Source: Metallyticus violacea
Taxonomy: Eukaryota > Arthropoda > Insecta > Mantodea > Metallyticidae
Direction of reading: 5' to 3'
Assembly (NCBI GenBank): GCA_030762175.1
Contig: CM060831.1
Coordinates: forward strand, 95,065,501-95,129,500
Length of the DNA: 64,000 bases
The position numbers and the translations under genes were made by a program. Positions 44,768 through 55,976 of the stretch are shown here, piece by piece. Below the pieces are notes generated by a model that was not told the DNA's origin, did not search any database, and saw nothing but the letters and a program-made list of their open reading frames with translations. Each line of letters starts with the position of its first letter. The first letter of the stretch is position 1.

Positions 44768-44860
44768 ACGAAGGTCTGTGAAACATGTACTACATTTAAA
44801 TTAGTAAGTGAAGTAAATAAGAATGTGTAGTTCAACCCAATTATAAAATGTCCTTAATAG
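44768..44860 (+). mobile_element. Solitary PLE end with half a hammerhead
   Basis: The 3' half of the HH1-type motif (gtctgtgaaacatgtactac) is followed by the conserved terminal sequence agtaagtgaagtaaataaga and atgtgtagttcaaccc. The CUGANGA half is missing. Confidence 0.6.
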
Positions 44861-44869
44861 TAAAATAGT

Positions 44870-46195
44870 TTGATATCAATTTGCAGTTGAAGTAATTAGG
44901 GTATATTTTATGGAATTGTGAAAGAAACAGAGGAAAATCTACAAATATAATTAATTGTTCTATGTAACAAACATGTCCCCATAAACCAAGCACTATATTG
45001 CCTAGAAGACTAATTCTATGGGTACAAATATGTCAATTAAAGAGGGAAGCTGATAATCTAATGTTATCTTTTAATGGAAATTTTTATCAAAAATATTGTA
45101 TTTGTTCAAAAAGTACATATGCAATAACATTCACATTATTTAGAACTAGGCTATCAATTTCTTTAGCATATCCAAAACAAGCATAATATCTTGACTTGGG
45201 AGTTTATGCAGAGCTGAAAGCTGGAAACATGCAGTAGAGCAAGGGCAGTAAACTGTTTCTTATTTTCAACATTAGCTTCCAAATTCTTGAGTCTTTATGT
45301 TGGCTCTATTACTTCAGGTATTGCTAGATAAAAATCTTAATGCATGGTTTACATCAGTGAAAATTCTTTGTGGCATAATTTTAAAGCTGTGCCAATGGTC
45401 AATTGGTACATTTTTCTATTTACACTTTCAGAGCCAAAATTCTGATCTTGGTTGGTTGCTAGTGGCCATTGGGATGCTGATATTTATCATTTTTTCCCTA
45501 GCTTCCAAATTATTTTTCATTGTATTAGAGCTCTTGCATTTAGACATTTTAATGTAACAGCTCTAGTTAAATATAGAAATTAAAAAAATGAAATTATTTT
45601 GATTTTGAAAAGAAAAAATAAAATTATTTTTTCATTAGTGGGCGAGAGCTTGATCCCCTCGATCCTTCTCCCCAGCTAATGCCTAGAAGATGTCATGGCA
45701 TTTAAAGTAAGGCATTTCATTGTCCCAAATTGTATGGTAGTTACAATCTCTTTTTGGATACTGAGTATTCTTTCATAACAGGTAAGATTCTGGATAATTA
45801 GCCAGTAAATGCAATGCAACAGAGTATTTTATTAAGGTATGGGTGGATGAACAATTTGAAATATGAACCCTTTGATCACACATTTCTCTTGGTGTTTAAT
45901 TACTAGAATATATATCAATATTCTCAATTGCTAGCACTGAAACTAATTTGTCAAAAGGTAAATATATTTATTGAATTTCAAATGTTTGATATGCATATGA
46001 GCTGGCTTCAATTGAGACTTTTATAATATATAGTCTTCTGTCAGGTACAGTAGTTTTCCTATGAAAGGATATGTATTCAGAAAAATAACAGAAGTTATAA
46101 ATATATCCTTTTTTCTGATCTGCAATTTCTTAAATATATTTGTTCAGACTCTCCATAGAATAATTTACCCTATAGATTATGATGAGCTTTAAAAC
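44870..46195. other. Unassigned intronic stretch
   Basis: The open frame at 45,297-45,557 is hydrophobic but has no splice context or recognisable motif. Nothing else is visible. Confidence 0.4.
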
Positions 46196-46199
46196 ATTA

Positions 46200-46372
46200 T
46201 TAAAAATTGAGTAAATGTGCATTTTGACACAAACTTCACTTATAAGTTTCTTAAAATTCAGTAGTTACCAAATAAATCACTCAACAGCTGAGGATGGAAA
46301 CAATAAGTACTGAATTTTACAAAAACTTTAAGTGAACTTTGTGTCAACATTTACATACATTTACTTTAAGTG
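46200..46372 (+). mobile_element. Foldback PLE end with stem II-less hammerhead core
   Basis: Inverted arms (cacaaacttcacttataag near 46,231 and actttaagtgaactttgtg near 46,325) surround 46,285-46,312. There the plus strand reads stem I CAG/CUG, core CUGAGGA, UG, then GAAAC, AAUAA and GUA. The stem II hairpin is absent. Confidence 0.5.
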
Positions 46373-46463
46373 TATCAGTGCTACACTGTCAACAGCGTCT
46401 GTAATATGTTTAATGAAAACATTAATATAATAATAAGTTATATACCATATATATACCATATAG

Positions 46464-49378
46464 CGGGGGTTCTCAAACTTTCCCAGTGATGTACCATTAC
46501 ATTCAATGCAGGATATTAGATATACCAGTAAGCAAATTTTATGAGGGAAATGCCTGATTATATGGAATAAGGGTAAAAAATAAGCATTTAAATACATTTA
46601 TAACATACTAGTGATTTATTTAGTTATTTCTTGCGTGTAGTATTTAGAACTAGATATTTATTGCAGAAAATTTGTTAAATCTATTCCTATTTAAAGCATT
46701 GTTCTGTGAAAATGTCTTAAATATTAATTTTGTTAAGCTTCATATATATTGCCTGAATATATACAAATTTTGACAAATGCATTTTTCTGACATAGTACTT
46801 CATTATTCAGGCTTACAATCAATACATGCTATTAACTTTACAAATTTAACTAATTTCTGACTCACACTTTTTTTTCATTGTGAAGGTTGTGCTTGTTTAG
46901 CCAAACACAGTTCTTTCAACTGACTTAATTTTAATCTTAAATCAGGATCAACTACAACTTATTTCTGTACTTGTTTTTTATATAAATTAGAGAAGAAAAT
47001 CCACATTCATAAAGGTAAGTAGTCAGAAACACCAACAAAATTTTTATACCTTTTTCTGAGATATTTGGATATTAGCTTTTTCTTAGCAGCAAAAAACTTG
47101 TTAAATCCCTCTTCTTGATCATTTGCCTGAGATTCCATCACATGATATCTCGATCAATTCAAATTTCTCGGAAGCAGTTAAGGTTTCTTGTAAGATGTCA
47201 GCAATAGAAAAGGAGTCTCTAATCCAAAACTGTGAGTACAGGTTTTCAGGGAAGTATACATTGAAGTCTGAAATGAGATTCCTAAGTATATACCTTAATA
47301 TTCACTGCAGTTAACAATGAAGAGAAATTTAATTTTCACTTAAGAAAGCATTCAATGATGAAAAGAAAGATGTGTTTCCAATATTCATTTCTGTTATCAT
47401 GAAGCTTAGTTTTTTTCTTAAGAGCTGCAGTTTTGCCCTGAATCAAAAATATGGAAGTAAGCGTACCCTGCAAACTCTTGTTCAGCTGGATCAGGTGGCA
47501 AAATATATCTGCCAAGCAAGCCAACTGGGGCAAGCCGCAGCTCATCAGTAAAATAATTGAAGTCTGAGGATGAGTTGGAGAGAAAAATCTACACTTCTGA
47601 ATGAAGTTCAAACAGATGACTCAATACATTTCCCCTCGACAGCCAACTAACTTCAGTGTGTAGTAAACAGGAATCATGTTCAGCACCATTTCATTACACA
47701 TAATGGAAAATAATAATGAATTCATAACTCTGGGCTTAACGAACCTGACAACTTTCTTATTTTCATAAGACTTCTTTAGAACAACAGGCATCGTTTTTGC
47801 AGGTTAAATTTCATGATGAATGCTATAATATACAAATTTTACTTCTGGAGCTACTTCTTTAATTTGTAAAATAATGCCACCATGTTTCTCCATTATTGTA
47901 TGTGCTCCATTAGTACAAACACCAACATATTCATTCCATTCTATATAATTAATTTTCATAAATTGGCCTAATTTTGAAAACATTTCATTTGAGGTTGTTC
48001 GAGCAGACAGTGATTTACAAAACAAGAATTTGTTGCCTGGATTAGGAATTTACTGAATTTGTCTAGAGGTGCAAAGCCAATTTCTTTATTTATCTAAATT
48101 TTTTCAAATTAAAGTTTTTTTCTCAAGGGGATAGTTCTATTGAAGAATGTATTTCTTTTAACAATATGGTTTCTTGCTTAATTCCATGCTTGTGTTCCCA
48201 AAAAAGAATTGCTCACATCAATTTTTCCAATTGTTTTAGCTGGATATTTATAACATTTTTTTTTTTGTTGTTGTTCCAAATCTATAAATCTAAAGTGAGT
48301 AAGAAGATGGGCCTGTGCATGCAATTGTACGGCAAAGTATTGACCAGTGCAAATTTTTTCTACTAACTGCTGCTTAACATTTGCAGACAAATCTAAAACT
48401 CTTCCAGATATAGTGCCATTGGATGATGGAATCAGTTCAAGTTGTTTCACTGCTTTGTCCCCCAACATTATTTTAACCATATTTATTGCTGCTGAATGTT
48501 TACTTGATCATGCGAGATTTTCCCCTAGATACTGTTAAATTGACTTCATAAGATGCCTCCAGAGTCTTCATGTTAGATCCTGCAAATGAGGTTATTTGTT
48601 TTTTCCTTCATGACAAATCTGTTGGTTTTCTCTGAAAATATTCCAATGGTTTGTGTTTCATATCACTACCAAAATGATGTTTCAAAAGGGAAGGTTTCTC
48701 AAATGATTTGAAATTATTTCATGACAAATCACACACTGTGATATTGGGATGGCTTCCTCTCTATCAACAATATATGTAAAACCATATGATAAATAGCTTA
48801 CATTCTACTTAGGTATTGTTTGTGTTGCTTTCTTGTACAATGGTATTCTCTGTTGGATGATTAGCATTAGGAGTAGTGGCTTTTGGTAGAGTGGAATTAT
48901 TTACACTGCTTACACTCATTTCTACCTTTGAGCTTTTTGAACAGAGCCCTTTAATAACCACTTACCCATGTTCTGGTTTACTTCTTCTGAATCAGGCATA
49001 AACTATAAATAAATTCAACAATTTAACAAATAAAATCTTGCAATCAATAACAATAATGTAACTCCACTACTGTCTTAACTGTAAATGCACCTTGCAGCTA
49101 AACAAATGATAAAATGGATCCCATTGTTGTCTTATCAAATACCTGTATTCAAGTTGCACTCTGTAATTGTCTGAGAATTAAAATTGAACTTCTATATTAT
49201 TTTTGCACAGTATCATGCAAAAGTTTTTAATGCTAATGTAAAATCTATTGTTTCCATTTTTTATAGTAGAATTGTTAAATATTTGTTGTTTGTAAAACAA
49301 ATGTCAATTTATCTTATTTGCTAAAACTTTTACATACCACCCAGCAGTAGCTCATAAACCATAGGTTGAGAACCCCTG
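46464..49378 (-). mobile_element. hAT element with both ends, 8-bp TSD and ZBED5-type transposase remnant
   Basis: Left end cgggggttctcaaact and right end (minus strand) caggggttctcaacct form hAT terminal repeats. The 8-bp duplications ccatatag (46,456-46,463) and gcatatag (49,379-49,386) differ by one base. The minus strand encodes, from 49,000 down: IPISQCVICHEII (BED-like finger), HKPLEYFQRKP in a shifted frame, MVKIMLGDKAVKQLELIPSS, then (after a PLE fragment) FCKSLSARTTSNEMFSKLGQ, VGVCTNGAHTIMEKHGGII, PQLACLADIFCHLIQLNKSL, and LVFLTTYLYECGFSSLIYIK (C-terminal dimerisation region, 47,080). Stops and frameshifts inactivate it. Confidence 0.88.
48043..48252 (-). mobile_element. PLE-5 fragment inside the hAT transposase
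   Basis: It matches 50,125-50,345 closely (ggaatttactgaatt, ttcttgcttaattccat, aatttttccaattgttttag). It separates hAT blocks that are adjacent in the protein family (FAVQL...RFIDL and FLFCKSL), so it inserted into the hAT element after the latter arrived. Confidence 0.75.
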
Positions 49379-50109
49379 GCATATAGTGTCCATATAAACT
49401 TCTACAGTGTTGGGGATCTTGAAGGAAAGGGGTTAAATTCCTAAGCTTGCAGGGCAGTTTAGTTAGCTATTATGTGCAATGGTTAATACATGCTCATAAT
49501 TTATTGTGCCTTCACAGGCAAGTTTGCATGAATTTTAGGGTTTTTTTTATGTCAGAGAGATTGTAAGACTACTATGATTAAGAACTAAAAAGTAGCATTG
49601 TTTTTAGGCTTGATATCTATGAAACAGCCATCTTATATTACATACTGTAATAATAATGCTTTTCTATTTTTAAATTAGTAATACCTTATTTTGAAAAAAA
49701 ATATAAAATTTAGGACACAATCACCAATTAAAATCTAATGTATTAAAAATAGGAGATAGCCACCATTAGCAACAAGGATGTTTTATTCTGAGTCTTACAC
49801 ATGTTTTGACTTACCTTTTTACATCTTGTTGGTCAAAGAATAACAGGGCAAGGTTAAGTTAAAGTGCATATATTATCCCTAAGAAACAATTTCTAATTTA
49901 TCATCTAATGTTCAAGCAGCAAATATACAATTACCTTCAAAACTGAATGTTTTTGAATGTTGAAACAAACTTTTTTAACAATGTTATTAAATTAGGGCAT
50001 GCTTCTATAACCTTCATTCCCAACCTCAGCTGTTGAATGCTTGGTAAGTTTTAGACTGTTTGGTGTAGTTGTGGCTGGATATGAATTGCTTCTCTGTCAA
50101 CAACTGTTG

Positions 50110-51235
50110 AATTTACTGGAATAGGAATTTACTGAATTCATCCAGAGGTGCAAGGCCAATTCATTTACTTATCTAAATTTTTTTAAAATTAAAGTTTTTT
50201 TTCCCAAGTGGAAGTTCTATTGAAGTATGTATTTCTTTTAACAAAATGGTTTCTTGCTTAATTCCATAGTTGTGTTCCCAAAAATGAGTTGCTTCCACCA
50301 ATTTTTCCAATTGTTTTAGCTGGATAACTCTAACATTTTCTTTCTTCCTGGTTTCCAAAGTTCTCTTAATTTTTCCTTTGTGTTTTAAATTTTGCAGGTG
50401 CCTGTTGCATATATGTCTGATTTTTTCACTTTGGTGGTATGCTGTCTTTTAGTGAAAAATCTAACGCAGTTTTATATTGTAAGCATTTAAATACAAATGA
50501 ATATAAAATTAAATACAAACACTAACTCCAGTAGATAAAAATAATTTTGAGAGTGAAACGGTAAGAGTGTTTTATCATTGTATCAATATTTTAAATGTTT
50601 TTAACTCAGAGTACTTCCTTGTTCATTGGAAGTGAAGCTACAGAAATATTTTTAGCATTTTAAAATATTTTATCTACTGGAGATTTTATACTTGTTTTCA
50701 CTATGTTGATTCCTGAATATTTTAAAATTGAAAAAACAAACACAAATATTTATTTAAATACAAATAAATATAAAAACTTATTAAGTTCTTCACTAAAAAC
50801 AGTATACCACCAGAGAAAAAAATTGGACTAATATGCAATAAAATGCTCAGATTGTAATTTAAAATATAAAGGAAAAACTAAGAAATATTTGGAAACCAGG
50901 AGGAAAAAACATTTTAGAATATCCAACTAAAAAATTAGAAAAATTGGTGGTAGCAACTCATTTCTGGGAATGCAACCATGAAATTAAGCAAGAAGTCAAT
51001 TCTATACTTAGATATTCATTTTTTACACTAAACTCAACTTACTTACATAAAAATAAGATGCGTTTTGGGAGAATCTCTACCATCTTCAGTTGCTCACTGA
51101 ACTGCCATTACTCGAAATGATGGCTAGGCGCATCTTATTTTTATATAAGTAAGTGGAGGTTAGTGTAAAAATTAAAACCTAAGTTTAGGATATATTACCA
51201 CTCCATTGTCAACAGCTTCGTAAGTACAATATTTA
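50110..51235. mobile_element. PLE-5 locus with head-to-head pieces and terminal foldback
   Basis: A minus-strand piece at 50,358-50,110 encodes METRKKENVRVIQLKQLEKL and ATHFWEHNYGIKQE. A plus-strand piece at 50,870-51,003 encodes the same region in inverted orientation (ETRRKKHFRISN, then NSFLGMQP-type sequence out of frame). Between them lies a diverged AT-rich inverted repeat centred near 50,610. From 51,004 a PLE end follows with a degenerate hammerhead on the minus strand (CUGAAGA at 51,083-51,089, AAAAC), a mirrored stub (51,128-51,170) and tail motif X (51,180-51,228). Confidence 0.65.
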
Positions 51236-51404
51236 AGAAGTCAATTGTTGAAAAAAAAAATATGATACTCAAACATACAAAACATATTATTGTACATTCC
51301 AAAAGGACTATCTAGGAAAATATTTTTCTTTTAAAAAAATTAAAAAGTACATTATTTTTGCCATATCACAGTTGGACAATTTCAGTAAATTCCTATTCCA
51401 GTCC

Positions 51405-51505
51405 AGTAATGTATACACTTATACATTATATATAGTACATATAATTCAATATTCTATACATTATACTATGTATACATTATATATGGTACATATAATTTAA
51501 TATAT
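51405..51505. repeat. Imperfect tandem repeat
   Basis: A unit of about 55 bp (tacattatatatagtacata, then taattcaatat) is present twice, 90 bp upstream of the donor side of CUB exon B. Confidence 0.75.
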
Positions 51506-51596
51506 GTTAGTCCAATATAAACAATTCTTTAAATAAGTTAGTCTTCAAAATAATTTTATCAATATGTATAGTTTATTACACCAAGTTGTCACCTAC

Positions 51597-51737
51597 CTTA
51601 AACCCATTGTCCCTAATTTCTTCATTGCTTTGGAAAACTACTTTCATTTGATTGCTTGTAGAATTTAAGGGCTCTGGAAAATTAGCTCCACAGTATTTTC
51701 CAAGGGATTCCCAATCACCATTTTTTAAATCAAAAAC
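51597..51737 (-). CDS. CUB domain exon B (second half of CUB 1)
   Basis: A 141-nt exon of exactly 47 codons, phase 0 at both ends. The acceptor is CTTAAAG and the donor GTAGGTGA. It encodes the C-terminal half of a CUB domain: SLGKYCGANFPEP supplies the fourth cysteine in the usual Y/F-C-G context, followed by MKVVFQSNEEI and ending in NGFK, the typical final strand. Exon A ends in CSKDFVE and exon B opens with VFDLKNG, so the joined peptide has the normal length between Cys3 and Cys4. The domain continues directly into exon C without a linker domain, as in cubilin-type arrays. Confidence 0.85.
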
Positions 51738-53260
51738 CTTTAAGAAATACAAATTTATATTGTATATAATGCAGAATTTATATCTACTAAACGAAAAAAT
51801 GGAATTTCTTTATGCTTTAGCTCTTTAATCACCTTGAGGGTTGTCAGTTATTCGTTACAAGACAGAACACCTGATAAAAAAAATTCAGGTATGTTACTAT
51901 TTTTGTTGCATTAATAATTTTTTTTTAATTTGACTGCATATTATTACATTCATAAAACTGGAGGCCCTGATATGATAAAGGAATATGAAAACAAATTATA
52001 AAGCATGACTGCACTAGAAGACAAGTTGATAATGCACAATGATGAAATTGAACCATAAGTGGAAAAAGTTAGCATCAGATTTCCATAATTTTTTATTGAA
52101 AATCTGACATGTGCTTTTACCAAACTGAGGTACAGTGCATAATTGCTCAAATAGTTATTGAAATTAAGAAGTTTAATTACTTGTTAGCACATTTAGAGCC
52201 AAAATTCATCAAAAACATTGAGCAAAAAAGTATGTATCTTTTTGCAAAATAAAGAATTTTTATGATATTCAAAAGAAGGATTGGTGTGGTTGAACTTGGT
52301 GACATGAAGCCAAGATAAGAGAGGTTATGATGAAACAAATTTTTCTGACAAAATTCTGAAGACTCTCTGGCTGGAAAATTTCCACTAATATTCAAAATAT
52401 ATTAGTGATGTGAAAACAAAATATAGATATAGTGACAAAGATGGGTAACTGGATGATGGAAATGTGAAATATTGATGAAATTTAGTATATCAGTGCAAGA
52501 TTGCTGACAAAGATTGAAATGATTTACTGCAGGTAAATGCCATAATGTTTGTTTGTTGGATATTACAGATAAGGTTGAAGTTTTTTAGTCGAAAGCAATG
52601 CAGATATATCTAAGATAGCAGCGACTACTGAAAATAAAGCATAAGTGTCAGTCTATAAACCTTATGCAGATAATGGATCAGAAATTCTTGCACATGGTTC
52701 AAAATTACTAAATTTTGATTAAATATTAAAATGCAGTTTTGAATAATAAGTTTTATAGCTTACATAACAAAGATGTAAGTAATTGATGCATATTTTCATC
52801 ACCATTTTGGCTTATTGATAGATCCTAAAAGAAGAATATCAGTGAAAGCAGTTGGAGTCTTAAGATGTTCTAAATGATAATTTCTTGGGTTCATGAGTTC
52901 CAAATGCATTAATATCACATGGCACAAGGAATATAAGAACTAATTCAAGAACTGCTTTAAATTGTTTTAGAGAATTCCAATTCATCATTTGGTGGTTAGT
53001 TATTTATCTAGGTATCAGAGACAAGTGGTGTGTTTTTGCATGAGAAAGCTCTGAAATGGCCTTATATTTAATAAATTAAGTTAGAATCATTAAAAATAAT
53101 TGAATTTTCTTAAAATTAACAATAAATTGAACTGGAAAGGACTGCATTACTTATGTGAACATGAGCAGTCACAATACAGATGAATTGCAAGCCTTTGGTA
53201 AGCAATACTTACCTAGATAACCTAGCTAACTCTGAATGCAAGTCTCTGCTAGAAGTACTA
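51738..53260. other. Short intra-domain intron (exons A-B), nothing recognised
   Basis: The first half of the intron between exons A and B. No repeat family of this window was identified in it. LINE and SINE pieces occupy 53.3-54.6 kb. Confidence 0.4.
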
Positions 53261-53269
53261 AATATTATT

Positions 53270-53830
53270 GGTGGAATCAAGATGGGCTATGAAATATAAT
53301 GTTGGGATGGAGAAGAATAAGGGGAGGAAATGAATAAAATGTTTAATATGTTCTATAATGTTATATTAGATGCCCCACTAACATTAATGTAGGGCTCTAT
53401 CAGAAATGGGCATGTTAGTGGATGAGGGATGATAATGGAAAGAATATATAAGTATTGGTTTATGTGCAGCAGCTACTTGAAGAGGATAAGCAGGGAGATC
53501 TTTAAAATTGCAAATAAATATTTTAGATACAAAATATGAGCAAGAAAAATTAAGGAACAGTTGATAAAGAGTGGAATAAATAAAATACTTTGTTTCAATG
53601 CCAAGCAACAAGATATTGAGGATAGGATTGATAAAAGAGAAGTGATTTAGAGATGGAAAAGAGGTGGCAATGAAGAAACTGTTTAAAGATAAATATATAT
53701 TAGGATCTTAGGAGATTTCTGTTTAAGTTAAGAATAAATGGTTATAGGTAGTGAATAAGGCACTAAGCTGATGTCAGAGATTAAATCAATATTCTTTTAT
53801 GTGTGCATTTTATTTCATCTATATTAAAAT
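53270..53830 (+). mobile_element. LINE 3' fragment LN5
   Basis: Broken plus-strand frames have the composition and order of the LN2/LN3 C-terminal region (GSIRNGHVSG, IFKIANKYFRYKI, KEQLIKSGINKILC). Short and strongly decayed, so the call is tentative. Confidence 0.35.
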
Positions 53831-54496
53831 TTGTTTTGCATTTAAAAGTATTGTGAGATTTCCAGTTATGAACTGCCTGAGTGCTTCTCCCAATATGCAG
53901 TCATGCTCTTCTGGGCCGTAACTCTAAAAACCTTGATGTGCATATTGCATACTATGCTACTAAAATCACTCTATACCTCATATACATGTTGAAAATATGG
54001 GTTTACTAGAAATAGTAAATGTTGTTTTAATAATACTTGAATTAGCAAATTAAATTTGTTAAATTAAGAATTACATCTAAGATTATCAGGTGCTTCATAC
54101 AAGAAAGTCAAAAGACACTCATCTCAGATAAAGGAATATAATTTTAAAAAAGTAAAATAATGTATTATGCTAACATGGAAGTATGCTATGACCTTTTAAA
54201 GTATATGAGATCTATTCTTAAAAAAACTGAAAAATATCTATTCTGAATAGGTAGAATATTATGATATAAAATATTAGTGTATCAATGTCAGTAACTTACA
54301 TTTAGATAGTAATTGTTAAAAATGTTATGTGTTTAAGTTAGTGTACAACTATGATTTTTCAAATTTACTCAAGATAAAACTGAATTTTAAAATAAAATAA
54401 TAATCATCATAAAATATTCAAATTTAAATTTAAAATATTCAACTTTTCAAGACCTATAAGTGAGCAGCAGGGAGTTTTGCACCAATGCAAGTACAA

Positions 54497-54640
54497 TTTT
54501 TTTTATTTGGTTCATTTAAGGATGCTCTTTAACATCTCTAGTCATTAGCATTTCATTCAATTCATCATGTGAAATGGCTGTTAAATTGTCCTCAGAAGCC
54601 TTTTCCTTCAAGTTTTAAGTTCTTTTATGTGCTATAAATC
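54497..54640 (-). mobile_element. SINE-A copy 5, 5'-truncated
   Basis: Only the 3' half is present on the minus strand: T run, ggatgctctttaacatctct, aatggctgttaaattgtcct. The tRNA-like head is missing. It lies 250 bp from CUB exon A. Confidence 0.8.
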
Positions 54641-54888
54641 TATGATTTTGATTATGTCCTGAAATATCCCCAATTGATGGGCAGTGATGACTGATTTGGA
54701 AGATGATCTTCATTGCTAAATTTTGTACTAACTGCTTGTTCTATGTTTAACTGATTGAATTACTGGTATCTGGATAATTAAGAACAGAAGAAAATGTAAT
54801 TTAGCTGTCAATTTGTATTTGTTACAGAATGTTTCAGTAATATTTATAACACAAAATACTAATAAGTAACAAAATCAAATTTTCTTAC

Positions 54889-55067
54889 CTCTACAAAGTC
54901 TTTGGAACAGTCATTCTGTAATCTGAAGCGCTCCAAAAAGCGAAGATGTATAAAGAACCCATTAAGCACACGTATCTCCCATACACATTCAGAATTATTG
55001 GGATACTGTTGCGGATAATTAGGAGACTGCAATATAGAACCTGGATCATGCAGGACACCACCACATC
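54889..55067 (-). CDS. CUB domain exon A (first half of CUB 1 in the window)
   Basis: A 179-nt exon: two bases complete a codon from the upstream exon, then 59 codons follow with phase 0 exit. The acceptor reads TTTTTTAG at 55,068-55,069 and the donor is GTAAG at 54,884-54,888. The peptide starts CGGVLHDPGSILQSPNYPQQ, the classic N-terminal CUB signature (CGG, then S-P-N/G-Y-P). The second cysteine is in SECVWEI and the third in NDCSKDFVE, where the exon stops. The sequence breaks exactly in the middle of the CUB fold and continues in exon B. The upstream exon, expected to encode the second half of a preceding CUB, was not found between 55,068 and 64,000. Confidence 0.88.
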
Positions 55068-55964
55068 CTAAAAAATAAAATATAAAAAGAACTTATTTTT
55101 GCTTATAATAAAATATAATCATTTTTTATCACAACATGATTTGTGATTCATAGACTTTTACACTCTTAATGCATGCTATTATAGAACATCAGCTTCAATA
55201 TGGTAGGCAGAGAGAGAAAGAGAGAGAGAGGGAGAGAGAGAGAGAGAAATAGAAAGAAGAGTTAAAGAGAGAGATTGGAAGAGATTATGAAATATATCTT
55301 CAATACATATACAGTCTATGTAATACTTTTAGCTTTTTTCAATATGTTCTATCTTATCTGTTAGTGCTTATCTAATAACTTTATTATAAGATGGTCTTCC
55401 TTTATGGAGCTTTTAATTGAAGTAGATTTTTATTTCATATTTAATAACTTTACTTCAATCTTCTTTTCTCTGCATCTACACTTCTGAACAGTAAAGAAAC
55501 CATACTGCTGACGGTATATTGACTTTTAATAAAAATACATGACAGATCAAAAGATGGCAGGATGACAGCAAATCAAGGAGTTCAAATCTTAAGTCAAAAT
55601 AGGTCTAATGATGAAATGCATAAATGAAGATGATAAATATATTTACGCCCATATTTGTGGCTTCAGGGTGATGGCTAAATGAGGTTAGCTATTAGACTTT
55701 GGAGATTTCCTGAGTATTTCTACCCACATTAGGGCTTTACTGCTGTGGTGGCAAACATAATAGGCTGTGTGCTATGGTTGAAGTTTTTGAGTAAACAGAG
55801 GAAGTGCCTGGTTTAGAACTTCTAAGCAATTATTTTGAGTGGCTGGGCTGTATTTTCCAAGGTTTTGCACTGAATGAAAACATCCATGATATTTACGTCA
55901 AAATGTTGCCTGCACTCTCTAGTGTGGTCATCACAAATGCTAACCACTCAGTCATCAATTAAAC
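55068..55964. repeat. Upstream intron sequence with (GA)n microsatellite at 55,205-55,250
   Basis: A purine run of agag units with a few interruptions. The rest of the stretch has no recognised feature. Confidence 0.85.
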
Positions 55965-55976
55965 CCTTAGTAAAAT

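Larger units (their letters stand above)
8033..55067 (-). other. Partial cubilin-like CUB-array gene, seven exons visible
   Basis: Seven minus-strand exons join in frame into three full CUB domains and the first half of a fourth. Exon phases agree at every junction (phase 1 entry; then 0, 0, 1, 1, 2, 1; phase 0 exit). Each CUB starts with a Cys-Gly-Gly motif and has the family's Cys spacing. CUB domains are extracellular protein- or ligand-binding beta-sandwiches; long arrays of them are typical of cubilin, the endocytic receptor, and similar secreted or membrane proteins. Introns inside domains are 3,151, 1,789 and 1,972 bp; introns between domains are 10,931, 16,899 and 11,052 bp. No start codon, signal peptide, EGF repeats or stop codon is in the window, so the gene continues on both sides. 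The cubilin assignment rests on CUB domains following each other directly; another multi-CUB protein is possible. Confidence 0.85.

Noticed and set aside
45297..45557. Hydrophobic 86-codon open frame, possible membrane protein
   Set aside because: No splice sites, conserved motif or neighbouring exons; leucine/isoleucine/phenylalanine richness is expected from AT-rich intronic DNA.
55205..55250. CRISPR-like or regulatory repeat
   Set aside because: It is a simple GA microsatellite without spacers, in eukaryotic DNA.
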